A program made the position numbers and the translations under genes. Below the pieces are notes generated by a model. It had not been told where the DNA came from. It did no database searches and saw only the letters and a program-made list of their open reading frames with translations. Below, piece by piece: positions 27,025 to 36,707 of a stretch of DNA of 64,000 bases (its first letter is position 1; every line of letters begins with the position of its first letter). Source of the stretch: Clostridia bacterium (GTDB taxonomy: Bacteria > Bacillota > Clostridia > Christensenellales > CAG-314); the NCBI GenBank assembly GCA_028703495.1, contig JAQVMT010000005.1, positions 1-64,000 of the forward strand, in the 5' to 3' direction.

Positions 27025-28815
27025 ATGATAAGAGCGCATATATTAGTTTGCGGCGGTACAGGTTGTACCTCCAATAAATCCTTGGAAATCATCGAGGAAT
27101 TAAAGAAGCAAATACAGGAAAAGGGACTTTCCGAAGAAGTCCAGGTTGTAACCACGGGTTGCTTCGGACTTTGCGCAAAAGGTCCGATTATGGTAATCTA
27201 CCCCGAGGGAGCTTTCTATCACAGCGTTACGAAAGCGGACGTAAGCGAGATTATCGACGAGCATATTATCAAGGGCAGAATCGTTAAAAGACTGCTTCAC
27301 GTCGAAGAAGACACTAAAGACGTTGTGCTTTCGCTGAACGAGACTGAATTTTTGAAGAAGCAGGTCAGAGTTGCGCTTCGCAACTGTGGTGTAATCGATC
27401 CCGAGAACATCGACGAATACATCGGAAAGGACGGCTATCAGGCTATCGGCAAGATTTTGACCGAAAAGATGGCTCCTCAAGATGTTATCAAGATTATAAA
27501 AGACAGCGGACTTCGCGGCAGGGGCGGCGCAGGCTTCCCTACGGGTATGAAGTGGGACTTCGCGTCACGCTCGGTTAACGATGTAAAATATGTATGCTGT
27601 AACGCCGACGAGGGCGACCCCGGTGCGTTTATGGACAGGTCGGTACTTGAGGGTGATCCTCACGTTGTTATCGAGGCTATGACTATTGCCGGTTACGCTA
27701 TCGGAGCACATCAGGGTTATGTTTATATTAGAGCGGAATATCCTATCGCGGTTAAGCGTTTAGGCATTGCAATCAAGCAAGCAAGAGAGTACGGCTTGCT
27801 CGGCAAGAACATTATGGAATCGGGCTTTGACTTCGACATCGACATCAGGTTGGGATCGGGCGCATTCGTATGCGGCGAAGAAACGGCTTTGATGACAAGT
27901 ATCGAGGGCTTCAGAGGTGAACCTCACCCCCGTCCTCCTTTCCCCGCGGTTAAGGGATTGTTCCAAAAGCCCACTATTTTAAACAACGTTGAAACCTACG
28001 CCAACATTCCGCAAATCATCAGAAACGGTGCCGAGTGGTTCAATCAAATGGGTACGGAAAAGTCCAAGGGAACCAAGGTGTTCGCGTTGGGCGGAAACAT
28101 CGTTAATACCGGTCTTGTTGAAATTCCTATGGGAACAACGTTGAGAGAGGTCGTTTACGACATCGGTGGCGGGATCCCTAACGGCAGAAAGTTCAAGGCG
28201 GCACAAACGGGCGGTCCTAGCGGCGGCTGCATTCCCGCAGAGCATATCGACATTCCCATCGACTATGACAATTTGATTTCCATTGGTTCAATGATGGGAA
28301 GCGGTGGACTTATCGTTATGGACGACAGTAAATGTATGGTCGATATCGCCAAGTTCTTCCTCGAGTTCACGGTGGACGAATCTTGCGGAAAATGCACACC
28401 TTGCAGAATCGGTATCAGAAGGTTGCTTGAAATGCTCACCAAGGTTACAGACGGAACGGCGACTATGGAGGATTTGGACAAGATGGAGGAGCTTTGCTAC
28501 TACATCAAGGACAACAGCTTGTGCGGACTGGGACAGACTGCTCCCAACCCCGTGTTAAGCACGTTGAGATACTTCAGAAACGAGTACGAGGCTCACGTTA
28601 AGGAAAAGCGTTGCCCCGCGGGCGTTTGCAAGAAGCTTATCAGCTATGTAATCGATCCCGAAAAGTGCAAGGGTTGTACGTTGTGCGCAAGGAATTGTCC
28701 CGCCGGTGCAATCAGCGGCGAGGTTAGAAAGCCTCACGTTATCGATAAGAGCAAGTGCGTGAAGTGCGGCGTTTGTATGGATAACTGTAAATTCGGCGCA
28801 ATATCCAAGAAATAG
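27025..28815 (+). CDS. hydB: HydB: NuoF-like NAD(H)- and FMN-binding hydrogenase subunit
   Basis: 596 residues. Domains in order: an N-terminal thioredoxin-like [2Fe-2S] region (GGTGCTS, CFGLCAKGP); the NuoF core with NAD site GRGGAGFPTG and FMN site ADEGDPGAF; SLBB; the [4Fe-4S] motif ESCGKCTPCRIG; and a C-terminal bacterial ferredoxin domain (CKGCTLCARNCP, CVKCGVCMDNC). This is the architecture of the bifurcating HydABC flavin subunit, where FMN couples NADH and reduced ferredoxin oxidation to H2 production. RBS and spacing fit the operon. Confidence 0.95.
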   Translation: MIRAHILVCGGTGCTSNKSLEIIEELKKQIQEKGLSEEVQVVTTGCFGLCAKGPIMVIYPEGAFYHSVTKADVSEIIDEHIIKGRIVKRLLHVEEDTKDVVLSLNETEFLKKQVRVALRNCGVIDPENIDEYIGKDGYQAIGKILTEKMAPQDVIKIIKDSGLRGRGGAGFPTGMKWDFASRSVNDVKYVCCNADEGDPGAFMDRSVLEGDPHVVIEAMTIAGYAIGAHQGYVYIRAEYPIAVKRLGIAIKQAREYGLLGKNIMESGFDFDIDIRLGSGAFVCGEETALMTSIEGFRGEPHPRPPFPAVKGLFQKPTILNNVETYANIPQIIRNGAEWFNQMGTEKSKGTKVFALGGNIVNTGLVEIPMGTTLREVVYDIGGGIPNGRKFKAAQTGGPSGGCIPAEHIDIPIDYDNLISIGSMMGSGGLIVMDDSKCMVDIAKFFLEFTVDESCGKCTPCRIGIRRLLEMLTKVTDGTATMEDLDKMEELCYYIKDNSLCGLGQTAPNPVLSTLRYFRNEYEAHVKEKRCPAGVCKKLISYVIDPEKCKGCTLCARNCPAGAISGEVRKPHVIDKSKCVKCGVCMDNCKFGAISKK

Positions 28816-28832
28816 AGAGTGAGGTATAAGAA

Positions 28833-30575
28833 ATGGCTAATTTATTAAATATAAAAATTAACGGAAAGGCTTATCAGGTTGAAAGCGGAACGACAATTCT
28901 CGACGCTTGCAAACAAAACGGCATCAGAATACCGACGCTTTGCTATCTAAAGGATATCAACGCAATCGGCGCGTGCAGAGTCTGCGTGTGCGAGGTCAAG
29001 GGTGTCAGGACGTTGGTTGCGGCTTGCGTTTATCCTATCGAGAGAGAGGGAACGGAGATCGTCACCAACAGCGAAAAAGTAATTAAAAGCAGAAAGACCA
29101 CTTTGGAATTGATGCTTAGTAATCATAATAACGAGTGCAACAGCTGTGTAAGAAGCACAAGCTGCGAATTGCAAAGCTTGGCTCACGAATATCACTGCGA
29201 TGAGCATAGGTTCGGTGGTATCAAGAACACCTTCGAAGAGGACGTAACGCCTTACTTGGTAAGGGATAACAGCAAGTGCATACTTTGCAGAAGATGTGTT
29301 GCCGTTTGTAAGAGCTTGCAACACGTTCACGTTATTGGTCCCAACCACAGAGGTTTCAAAACCAGCATCGGTTGCGCTTATGAAAACAGTCTTAACGACG
29401 TTGCATGCGTTGCTTGCGGACAATGTATCACGGTGTGTCCTACGGGCGCGTTGAGAGAAAAAGACGACATTGATAAGGTTATCAGCGCGATAAACGATCC
29501 CACCAAGCATGTTGTCGTGGGAACGGCTCCGTCTGTCAGAGTTGCTATCGGTGAAGAATTCGGTTATCCTATCGGCACGAACGTCGAGGGTAAAATGGTA
29601 ACCGCACTTAAAATGCTCGGCTTCAACAAGGTGTTCGACGTTGACTTTACCGCCGACCTTACAATTATGGAGGAAGGAACGGAGTTTTTGGGAAGGCTTA
29701 CCAACGGCGGTGTGCTTCCTATGATCACAAGCTGTAGCCCGGGTTGGATCAACTATATCGAGCAGTATTATCCCGAGTATCTTGCACATTTAAGTAGCTG
29801 TAAGAGTCCTCAACAAATGTTCGGCGCGGTTGTAAAGAGCTATTACGCCGAAAAGAACGGCATTGATCCTAAGGACATCGTGGTTGTAAGCTGTATGCCC
29901 TGTACCGCCAAGAAGATGGAGCTTAATAAGCCCTATCAGGAGAACAAGGACGGAATCAAGGACGTTGACATCGTGTTGACCACGAGAGAGCTTGCCAGGT
30001 TAATCAAGAGAGCGGGCGTATTGTTTAACTGCTTAAAGGACGATACCTACGATTCTTTATTGGGCGAAGGCTCGACTGCGGGCTTGATTTTCGGTGCAAC
30101 GGGCGGCGTTATGGAAGCTGCTTTAAGAACGCTTAAGGAAATCACCGAAGGCAAAGAGCTTGAGAAGATCGACTTCGAAGCAGTAAGAGGAACAGACGGC
30201 GTAAAAAGAGCTACCGTAAACGTAAACGGAATCGACGTTAAGGTTGCGGTTGCTCACGGAATCGAAAACGCTCATACTATTATGGAAGAAATTAAGAACG
30301 GTAAGGCGGATTATCATTTTATCGAGGTTATGTGCTGTCCCGGCGGTTGCGTATGTGGCGGCGGACAACCCATTCAACCTGCCGACGTTCGCAACTCGAT
30401 CGACCTCAAAGCCGCGCGCGCAAAGGCAATTTACGACACGGACAAGAAGGCGAAGTTGAGGAAATCTCACGAAAACGTCGAGGTTCAGGAGCTTTATAAG
30501 TCATATTTGGGTGAGCCAAATGGTCATAAGTCGCACGAGCTTCTTCATACAAAGTATACAAACAGGAAAAAATAA
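28833..30575 (+). CDS. hydA: HydA: [FeFe] hydrogenase catalytic subunit (trimeric, NAD-linked type)
   Basis: 580 residues. Clusters in order: N-terminal [2Fe-2S] (CYLKDINAIGACRVCVCE); the His-Cys cluster (HNNECNSC, then SCELQ); two [4Fe-4S] (CILCRRCVAVC, CVACGQCITVCP); H-cluster loops TSCSPGW, MPCTAKKME and CCPGGCVCGGGQP; and the small-subunit tail. Loop 1 has Ser where the canonical TSCCPGW has the second Cys; I believe this variant occurs in other trimeric enzymes but could not check. It produces or consumes H2 in the cytoplasm with HydB and HydC. Last gene of the operon; terminator at 30602. Confidence 0.95.
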   Translation: MANLLNIKINGKAYQVESGTTILDACKQNGIRIPTLCYLKDINAIGACRVCVCEVKGVRTLVAACVYPIEREGTEIVTNSEKVIKSRKTTLELMLSNHNNECNSCVRSTSCELQSLAHEYHCDEHRFGGIKNTFEEDVTPYLVRDNSKCILCRRCVAVCKSLQHVHVIGPNHRGFKTSIGCAYENSLNDVACVACGQCITVCPTGALREKDDIDKVISAINDPTKHVVVGTAPSVRVAIGEEFGYPIGTNVEGKMVTALKMLGFNKVFDVDFTADLTIMEEGTEFLGRLTNGGVLPMITSCSPGWINYIEQYYPEYLAHLSSCKSPQQMFGAVVKSYYAEKNGIDPKDIVVVSCMPCTAKKMELNKPYQENKDGIKDVDIVLTTRELARLIKRAGVLFNCLKDDTYDSLLGEGSTAGLIFGATGGVMEAALRTLKEITEGKELEKIDFEAVRGTDGVKRATVNVNGIDVKVAVAHGIENAHTIMEEIKNGKADYHFIEVMCCPGGCVCGGGQPIQPADVRNSIDLKAARAKAIYDTDKKAKLRKSHENVEVQELYKSYLGEPNGHKSHELLHTKYTNRKK

Positions 30576-30601
30576 TATCGGTAGAAGTTTGAGATAAACG
30601 T

Positions 30602-30640
30602 ACAAAGCCGAGTAGGGGATTTTCCTTGCTCGGTTTTGTT
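30602..30640 (+). terminator. Terminator of the hydrogenase operon
   Basis: Stem ACAAAGCCGAG / CTCGGTTTTGT (30602-30612 with 30629-30639, one G-U), 27 bp after the hydA stop. Confidence 0.8.
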
Positions 30641-30786
30641 ATTAGTTAAATAGCGCAAGCTCACTGCTTCGGCATAGCGTGCGCGTTTCATTATCGTGTC
30701 GGTAAAGCGGGAATTAAGCTCTTGTAACCATAATACTTCGACATGGAAGGTGTCGTTATTTGGATTGATAAAAAAGGAGGGGCAGT

Positions 30787-31668
30787 ATGGATAAGACCAA
30801 AAAGCTGGGATTAACCGGAAGAATTATGCTGATTGTGGCAACCGCTTTTTGGGGAACGAGTTTTGTGGTCGTCGGTCAAGTCGTAAATTCCATTGCGCCC
30901 TCTTATTTGATTGCCATAAGGTTTACCTTTGCTTTTATCGTTTTGTCCATTATTTTTTATAAAAAGCTCAAGCTGATAAATAAAAGCTACATCGTGTGCG
31001 GAAGTATTTTGGGTGTAGTGCTTTTCGTTGCGTTTTTACTGCAAACCTCGGGCTTGCTTTCGATAAGCGCGGGTAAAAATGCTTTTTTGACGTCGACCTA
31101 CGTTGTTTTCACGCCCTTTGTGATGTGGATTTTCTCCAAGAAGTGTCCTGCTTTGATGCAATTCGTTGCGGTTGCGCTGTGTTTAACGGGCGTGGGGCTG
31201 GTTTCGCTATCCAACGGAATGACGATAGAAATAGGCGATATAGTAACGCTGAGCAGCGGAGTGTTTTATGCACTTCAAATCGTTTTGACAGCACTTTTCG
31301 TGCGCAACAGGGACCCTATCGCACTTTCGATTGTGCAGTTTACATTCGTGTCGGTGATCGCGTGGCTCTATTCGGTTTGCTTCCACGAATTTCCGTCGGA
31401 TATGAGCTTTGATGTGCTTTGGCGCATAGGCTATTTGGCGATCGTGTGCACGGCGGTCGGCTTCACCTTCCAAAATGTCGGACAAAAGTGGGTTTCGGCA
31501 ACGAGTGCAGGCATCATTTATTCCTTTGAAGCCGTGGTAGCCGTCGCTTTGGACTCACTGATTAATAATCAACCCCTGACAGCAAAGATGATCATAGGCT
31601 TTGTATTGATCTTTGTATCGCTTTTCGTAACCGAAATAAGACTTCCAAATAAGAAGATGAATGAGTAG
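30787..31668 (+). CDS. EamA/DMT-family transporter
   Basis: 293 residues with about ten hydrophobic helices in two homologous EamA halves (ATAFWGTSFVVVG near the N terminus; GIIYSFEAVVAVALDSL in the second half). The family exports amino acids, nucleobases or metabolites; the substrate cannot be read from sequence. AGGAGGGG precedes the ATG. It is a single-gene unit, convergent with pilB. Confidence 0.9.
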   Translation: MDKTKKLGLTGRIMLIVATAFWGTSFVVVGQVVNSIAPSYLIAIRFTFAFIVLSIIFYKKLKLINKSYIVCGSILGVVLFVAFLLQTSGLLSISAGKNAFLTSTYVVFTPFVMWIFSKKCPALMQFVAVALCLTGVGLVSLSNGMTIEIGDIVTLSSGVFYALQIVLTALFVRNRDPIALSIVQFTFVSVIAWLYSVCFHEFPSDMSFDVLWRIGYLAIVCTAVGFTFQNVGQKWVSATSAGIIYSFEAVVAVALDSLINNQPLTAKMIIGFVLIFVSLFVTEIRLPNKKMNE

Positions 31669-31702
31669 CGCATTAATAAATGTGACAATAATAGCGGTAA
31701 CC

Positions 31703-31740
31703 ATGCGAATATCCGAACTTGTCGGATAATGCGCATTTTT
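31703..31740. terminator. Terminator between convergent EamA and pilB genes
   Basis: Interrupted stem with ATGCG/CGCAT outer and TCCGA/TCGGA inner pairs, followed by five T on the + strand. It may serve both directions. Confidence 0.65.
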
Positions 31741-31766
31741 ACGCTATCTTGTATTGGTATACAAAA

Positions 31767-33434
31767 TTATTGTTTCTCGGCAAGTGCGAGCATTTCGGCG
31801 ACCGAAGTTACGCCCTGAATGACGAGGTCGCGGCAGCTGTCGACCAGAGTAACCAAGCCGTCCTCTATACATATGTCGCGGATATTTTCCATTCCCTGTT
31901 GGGAAGTTATAATATTTTTTATTTTATCGTTTATGTGCAGAACCTCGTGAACGCCGATTCTGCCCTTATATCCTGAATTATTGCAGGCGTTGCAGCCGTT
32001 TGGTTCGTAAATGTCGATTGATTGTGACAACCCCAATGCAGCAGTAAGGTTCGGACCGGTTTTAACTTTTTTCTTGCAAATAGGGCAAAGTCGTCTTACA
32101 AGACGTTGGGCGATAACGCCGACCAGCGCGTCCGAGAGCAGATACGGCTCGATACCCATATCCAAAAGACGCGAGATTGAACCGGGCGCGTCGTTCGTGT
32201 GCAGGGTGGAAAACACTAAGTGACCGGTGATAGCGGCACGTATTGCAATTTGTGCGGTTTCCTCGTCACGAATCTCACCTATCATAATGATATTCGGGTC
32301 TTGACGGAGGATACTTCTTAGTGCTGCTGCAAAGGTTAAGTTTGCTTTTGTATTGACCTGAACCTGATTTATACCGTGCATAGTAAACTCAACGGGGTCC
32401 TCGACAGTGATGATATTTCTGTCGGGCTTGTTGACCTCGCCTAAAAAGGAGTAAAGTGTCGTGGATTTTCCGCAACCGGTAGGTCCCGTCAGCAGGATAA
32501 TTCCGTGTGGCTGTGCCAAGAAGCCGTCAATCATCTTGTTTTCGTTGTCGGTAAAGCCCAAATTCACGCGGGTAAATGCGAAAGCATCCTTATCCAAGAT
32601 ACGAAGAACGAATTTCTCGCCGTTAACGGTGGGAAGTGAGGATGCACGGAAGTCGTAGTCCTTTCCGCCAACGTTCATCAAAATACGTCCGTCCTGCGGA
32701 ATACGCTTCTCCGCGATGTTCATGCCGCAGAGAATTTTGAGACGAAGCGTGATTGCCGAATAGGTTGAAATAGGGAAGGTTGTTCTTTCCTGCATAACTC
32801 CGTCGATACGGTAGCGGACTCTAACGGTGGTTTCGTAGGGTTCGATGTGAATATCGCTTGCACGAAGGGGAATAGCTTCCTTGATGATCGAATCTACAAG
32901 TCTTACGGTAGGTGCGCTGTTCACGCTCTCAAGGGTTTGGTCATCGGCTTCCTTCTGCTCGACAATTTGACCGACGATATCGGTTTTTGACATTTCGACG
33001 GCGACGGAGGCGAACAGAGAATCGATATGTTTATGAATTTTGGCGGGCTCGCACAATATCACTCGTTTTGGATGCGGGCAGAAGGCGTTGAGTGCGGAAA
33101 CCTTGGCAAAATAAAGCGGCGTTGCAACGGCGACGGTCAAAACTCCGTCATCATCGTTGATGGGAACGACCGAATTTTTGCGCAACAGTCCGATTGGAAT
33201 GCCCAGATTCATCTGCTTATCCAAAACTAAAGAATCGAAGTCGGCGCTTTCCATACCGAACAGTCCGGCAAGGACCTTAACACATGTCTTTTCCTCGGTA
33301 ATCCTTTTGGACGCAAGGTAAAACTCGGGGGAAACGCCTTCCTCCTGACATTTTTCGATAAGGTTGTTAACCTCCGAATACTTTACGACCTTTGCAATTG
33401 CAAAGGCATTTAAGACTTCCTGAATGTATTGCAT
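31767..33434 (-). CDS. pilB: Type IV pilus assembly ATPase (PilB/GspE)
   Basis: 555 residues. An N-terminal GspE_N-like domain (about 1-150) is followed by the ATPase with Walker A GPTGCGKST, Asp box ILRQDPNIIMIGEIRD, Walker B/His box TLHTNDAPGS, and a C-terminal tetracysteine zinc site (CPICKK, CNACNNSG). It powers pilin assembly at the inner face of the membrane. The start at 33434 is chosen for AAAGGT upstream; the ATG at 33461 lacks a site. It is the last gene of the minus-strand pilus operon. No PilT is adjacent. Confidence 0.93.
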   Translation of the reverse strand: MQYIQEVLNAFAIAKVVKYSEVNNLIEKCQEEGVSPEFYLASKRITEEKTCVKVLAGLFGMESADFDSLVLDKQMNLGIPIGLLRKNSVVPINDDDGVLTVAVATPLYFAKVSALNAFCPHPKRVILCEPAKIHKHIDSLFASVAVEMSKTDIVGQIVEQKEADDQTLESVNSAPTVRLVDSIIKEAIPLRASDIHIEPYETTVRVRYRIDGVMQERTTFPISTYSAITLRLKILCGMNIAEKRIPQDGRILMNVGGKDYDFRASSLPTVNGEKFVLRILDKDAFAFTRVNLGFTDNENKMIDGFLAQPHGIILLTGPTGCGKSTTLYSFLGEVNKPDRNIITVEDPVEFTMHGINQVQVNTKANLTFAAALRSILRQDPNIIMIGEIRDEETAQIAIRAAITGHLVFSTLHTNDAPGSISRLLDMGIEPYLLSDALVGVIAQRLVRRLCPICKKKVKTGPNLTAALGLSQSIDIYEPNGCNACNNSGYKGRIGVHEVLHINDKIKNIITSQQGMENIRDICIEDGLVTLVDSCRDLVIQGVTSVAEMLALAEKQ

Positions 33435-33605
33435 ATCGTTACCTTTTACTAATAATCGCATTTAGATGCAGCATTGATTGATAAATGCCTAATGCTTGAG
33501 AATCGATGTTGCATAAATTATCTTCAGTCATATGAAAACTAATCCCGTTTGGTTTTGTCATTCTGTTCAAATCTTTCCATAATTGCATTAGCCAGTTATT
33601 GTATT

Positions 33606-34868
33606 TCACAGCATACTGATTAAGTAATTAATCATACCGGTATCTGCTTCTGCGCCGATACTTGACGACAGGTTCATAATCGGAAGGAAAATACCCAACA
33701 GCACGCAAAGAACGACGCCTGCAATGAAAACCAAAAGAATAGGCTGTATCATACCCGTGGCTCTTTTTATGGATGTATTCAATTGCTCGTCGAAGAAGTC
33801 GCTGGTCGAGTCCAAGATGTTGTCCAATGTACCCGACTGCTCGCCTACCATAACCATTTGCAAAAGTATAGGTGGGAAAATTTGAGAGCGCGCAAAGGTT
33901 GTTGAAAGGCTGACTCCCTGCTTGACGTCGATAATGGATTGTCGGAATTTCTTCTCGAAATACTTATTGCCAAGCAAATTTGCCAAAATCTCCATAGAAT
34001 CCACAACGGGCATACCGCTGGCAAGAAGTATAGCAAACGAACGCGCAAAACGGGAAGCAAATCTCGATTGTACCACGCCCTTTATCATCGGAGTATTGGC
34101 TTTTATCGCATCGTAATTAAATTTTCCCGACTTTGTTCTTCCATAACCCACAATAACTACTACCACGCCGAGAGCGATCGCACCTATATACAATATATTG
34201 TCGATCATAAAATTACTTACGGCGAAGATTACCTGCGTAAGCTTGGGAAGCTCGGAATCCAATTTGTCAAATGCCTCGACAAACGTAGGAATAATGAATA
34301 AAGACAAAGCCAGAACAACGCCAATGGCAAGAACGACCAGTATAATAGGATAGCTCAATTCCGACATTACCTTTGCTTTTGTTGCCTGTTGATTTTCGTA
34401 ATATTCTGCAAGCCTGATCAGAACAACATCCAAAGAGCCGGATTCCTCACCGACGTTGACCATGCTCACGAAAAACTCGGGAAAGACCTTTTTATGAATA
34501 CGCATTGCATCGCAAAGCGTCTTTCCGGCTGTGATGTCATTGAGCATCTCCTGTAAAACAAGCTTTAACGCCTTGGAATAAGTCGGTTGATTTTGGAGCG
34601 TTTCAAGAGAGGTAACGATGTCGATACCCGCTCCGATCATAACCGAAAACTGTTTACAAAAGAGAGTTACCTCTTTTTTCTTAACGCTACCGGTTAGGCT
34701 GAAAAAGCCGCCTACATTGCTTCCGCTTGACTTGGAAACCTTACAGCTCACCAAGAACAAATCCTGCGCGCTGAGCAGTTGGCGAAGATGCTTTTCATCG
34801 CTTGCCAAGAACTCTCCTTTATATTTCTTTTTGTTTATATCGATTGCCGTATAGGAAAATCGTTGCAT
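33606..34868 (-). CDS. pilC: Type IV pilus inner-membrane platform protein (PilC/GspF)
   Basis: 420 residues with two T2SS-F domains of four-helix bundles and three transmembrane helices (for example IILVVLAIGVVLALSLF and the terminal ILLVFIAGVVLCVLLGIFLP). GEESGSLD and GEQSGTLD are the duplicated family signatures. It converts PilB motion into pilin extraction. GGAGGG precedes the ATG at 34868; the longer frame to 34901 would overlap that site. Confidence 0.93.
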   Translation of the reverse strand: MQRFSYTAIDINKKKYKGEFLASDEKHLRQLLSAQDLFLVSCKVSKSSGSNVGGFFSLTGSVKKKEVTLFCKQFSVMIGAGIDIVTSLETLQNQPTYSKALKLVLQEMLNDITAGKTLCDAMRIHKKVFPEFFVSMVNVGEESGSLDVVLIRLAEYYENQQATKAKVMSELSYPIILVVLAIGVVLALSLFIIPTFVEAFDKLDSELPKLTQVIFAVSNFMIDNILYIGAIALGVVVVIVGYGRTKSGKFNYDAIKANTPMIKGVVQSRFASRFARSFAILLASGMPVVDSMEILANLLGNKYFEKKFRQSIIDVKQGVSLSTTFARSQIFPPILLQMVMVGEQSGTLDNILDSTSDFFDEQLNTSIKRATGMIQPILLVFIAGVVLCVLLGIFLPIMNLSSSIGAEADTGMINYLISML

Positions 34869-34907
34869 AAACCCTCCGTATTTATGAACCTTGTCGTTCA
34901 AAAGCTT

Positions 34908-35693
34908 CTATCCGAGCAGTCCCGTATACAAGCCGATAATTTTGTTGCCCAAAAACAGAGCAAAAATCATACCTGCAGCCAAAAACGGTGCGAAAGGAAT
35001 TTCGTCGTCTTTATCGACCTTTTTAAACAGCGATACGACGAGTATCCCCAAAATGCCCAAAACGCTTGCCAATATCAGCGAAAAAAGTGTCAGCTTCCAA
35101 CCCAAAACAAGTCCAGCCGCTCCCAAAAGCTTTATGTCGCCGCCACCCAATGCGTCTTTTTTGAATAACCATATCCAAAGGTAATGGATAAGCAAGGTCA
35201 ATCCAAAAGCACCCGCTCCGCCGATAAGTCTCTCCAACCAACCAACCTCGAAGGTCGGGATTTTGTTGCAGAAAAGACAGGCGATTATACCCAAAAGGGC
35301 AATTGCGATATTTAGGGAATCGGGAATTATTCTGTGTTCCAAATCGATGAAGGCAACGCAGATTAACGCCGAACAAAACAGCATGGCAACCGGTAAAAAC
35401 AAGTTAAATCCGAATGCCAAATAGCACAGAAGGTACAATATCGCGTTAAGTCCTTCCACGATAGTATATCGTACGCTGATACGAGTGCCACAAAACGCGC
35501 ATTTTCCGCGCAGGCACACCCAAGAAAGGATGGGAATATTGTGATACCATTTCAACTTGTTGCCGCAAACGGGACAGTGCGACGGCGGAAATGCGATGCT
35601 CATGTGAAGAGGCACTCTATAAATCACAACGTTAAGAAAACTTCCTATCGCCAGCCCGAACAGTATGGAAAATATAATCAAAACAGCAGTCAT
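34908..35693 (-). CDS. pilD: Prepilin peptidase (PilD/ComC family)
   Basis: 261 residues, polytopic. The N-terminal methylation domain carries two CxxC pairs (HCPVCGNKL, KCAFCGTRI); the aspartyl protease residues are in AFIDLEHRIIPD and GGGDIKLLGA. It cleaves the short leaders of the prepilin-like proteins encoded upstream in the same operon. AAAGGA precedes the ATG. Confidence 0.95.
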   Translation of the reverse strand: MTAVLIIFSILFGLAIGSFLNVVIYRVPLHMSIAFPPSHCPVCGNKLKWYHNIPILSWVCLRGKCAFCGTRISVRYTIVEGLNAILYLLCYLAFGFNLFLPVAMLFCSALICVAFIDLEHRIIPDSLNIAIALLGIIACLFCNKIPTFEVGWLERLIGGAGAFGLTLLIHYLWIWLFKKDALGGGDIKLLGAAGLVLGWKLTLFSLILASVLGILGILVVSLFKKVDKDDEIPFAPFLAAGMIFALFLGNKIIGLYTGLLG

Positions 35694-35948
35694 TCACTCA
35701 ATCCTTTCTGTTATTGCGCCTCTCGGGGCACGTAACTCCCTCAATACAATCCTCAATCCGTGAAGAATAATCGACTTACTTCAAAGTTGGAACCCTTTGG
35801 CTGTTTTAACGCACAGAATAATCAATCGGCTATGCTTCGCGTTTATCATTGAAAACGTCGCATTCATCGTTAAGTCGAAAGTGTTCCTACCCTTCTTAAC
35901 GTAACGTAATTATAAGTACTCGCATATTCGTTCTAATCGCGAACGCGT

Positions 35949-36461
35949 TTACCCTTCGTTGTAAACGTAGCTTGTTACACTTCTTTCTCCGCTATTGTTG
36001 CAAATGGCAAATTCCAACCCCCAAGTCGGCATTGCTCCCGCGCTCAAGCTCGAATTAAGAGTGGAGTGCGGAGCTATCGCATATTCGGCAGTATTTGCCA
36101 CGCGACCTGTTATGATGGCTATGACGTAATAGACGTGTTTTTCCTGTGCGGTTGCGAAGTCGCTTGCACTTAAGGTGAAGGTCGAATCGGTGTAGTTAAA
36201 CTCGATATAATAGGTTTTCGTGTTTATTCCGTCAACGGTATCTCCGTCATTGCCGGGCAACACCGTCGACTCGTCGTATAGGTACGAGGCGAATGCATCA
36301 AGACGTGTTCGTTGCAAGCTTCTTGTCCGCATTGCTCTTGTCGAATCGGAGTAGCCAATCGTTACAACGCAAAGCACTGTAACCATCGTAGTCAATATGA
36401 CGGTCAGCATAAGCGCATATATCATTGCAACACCCTTTCGGTTATTTTTCAATGCCTTCAT
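35949..36461 (-). CDS. PilX-like pilus-associated protein
   Basis: 170 residues. A basic leader MKALKNNRKG is followed by a single hydrophobic segment (VAMIYALMLTVILTTMVTVL), the layout of PilX/GspK-like minor components, then a Ser/Thr-rich beta domain. The usual Glu5 of pilins is not seen. AAGGGCG lies close before the ATG at 36461; an ATG at 36497 is an alternative. The gap 35694-35948 to pilD holds nothing I can identify. Confidence 0.7.
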   Translation of the reverse strand: MKALKNNRKGVAMIYALMLTVILTTMVTVLCVVTIGYSDSTRAMRTRSLQRTRLDAFASYLYDESTVLPGNDGDTVDGINTKTYYIEFNYTDSTFTLSASDFATAQEKHVYYVIAIITGRVANTAEYAIAPHSTLNSSLSAGAMPTWGLEFAICNNSGERSVTSYVYNEG

Positions 36462-36558
36462 AACGCCCTTATTTTCTCCTTTTTGTGTGCATAACATTAT
36501 AATGATAATGCCGCTTTAGCTATGAGCATATCGCAAGCTTGTATTTATACGGCTTTAA

Positions 36559-36707
36559 GCGGAACGATGTAGGTAAAGATTACCTCGCCACTTACATTCC
36601 CTTCATCGGCGAGAGTTTTTGCTTACACTACCCAATAGCGGCGTAAGGGTGTTGCGCTTTGCTTGACACTAAACGTGCGGAACGATGTAGGTATAGATTA
36701 CCTCGCC
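36559..36707 (-). repeat. Downstream copy of the 3' end of the prepilin gene
   Basis: GCGGAACGATGTAGGTAWAG followed by ATTACCTCGCC occurs at 36677 (inside the 36669-37232 gene) and at 36559 in the spacer, 118 bp apart. In the gene's sense the copy still reads GEVIFTYIVP, against GEVIYTYIVP in the gene. Confidence 0.85.
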
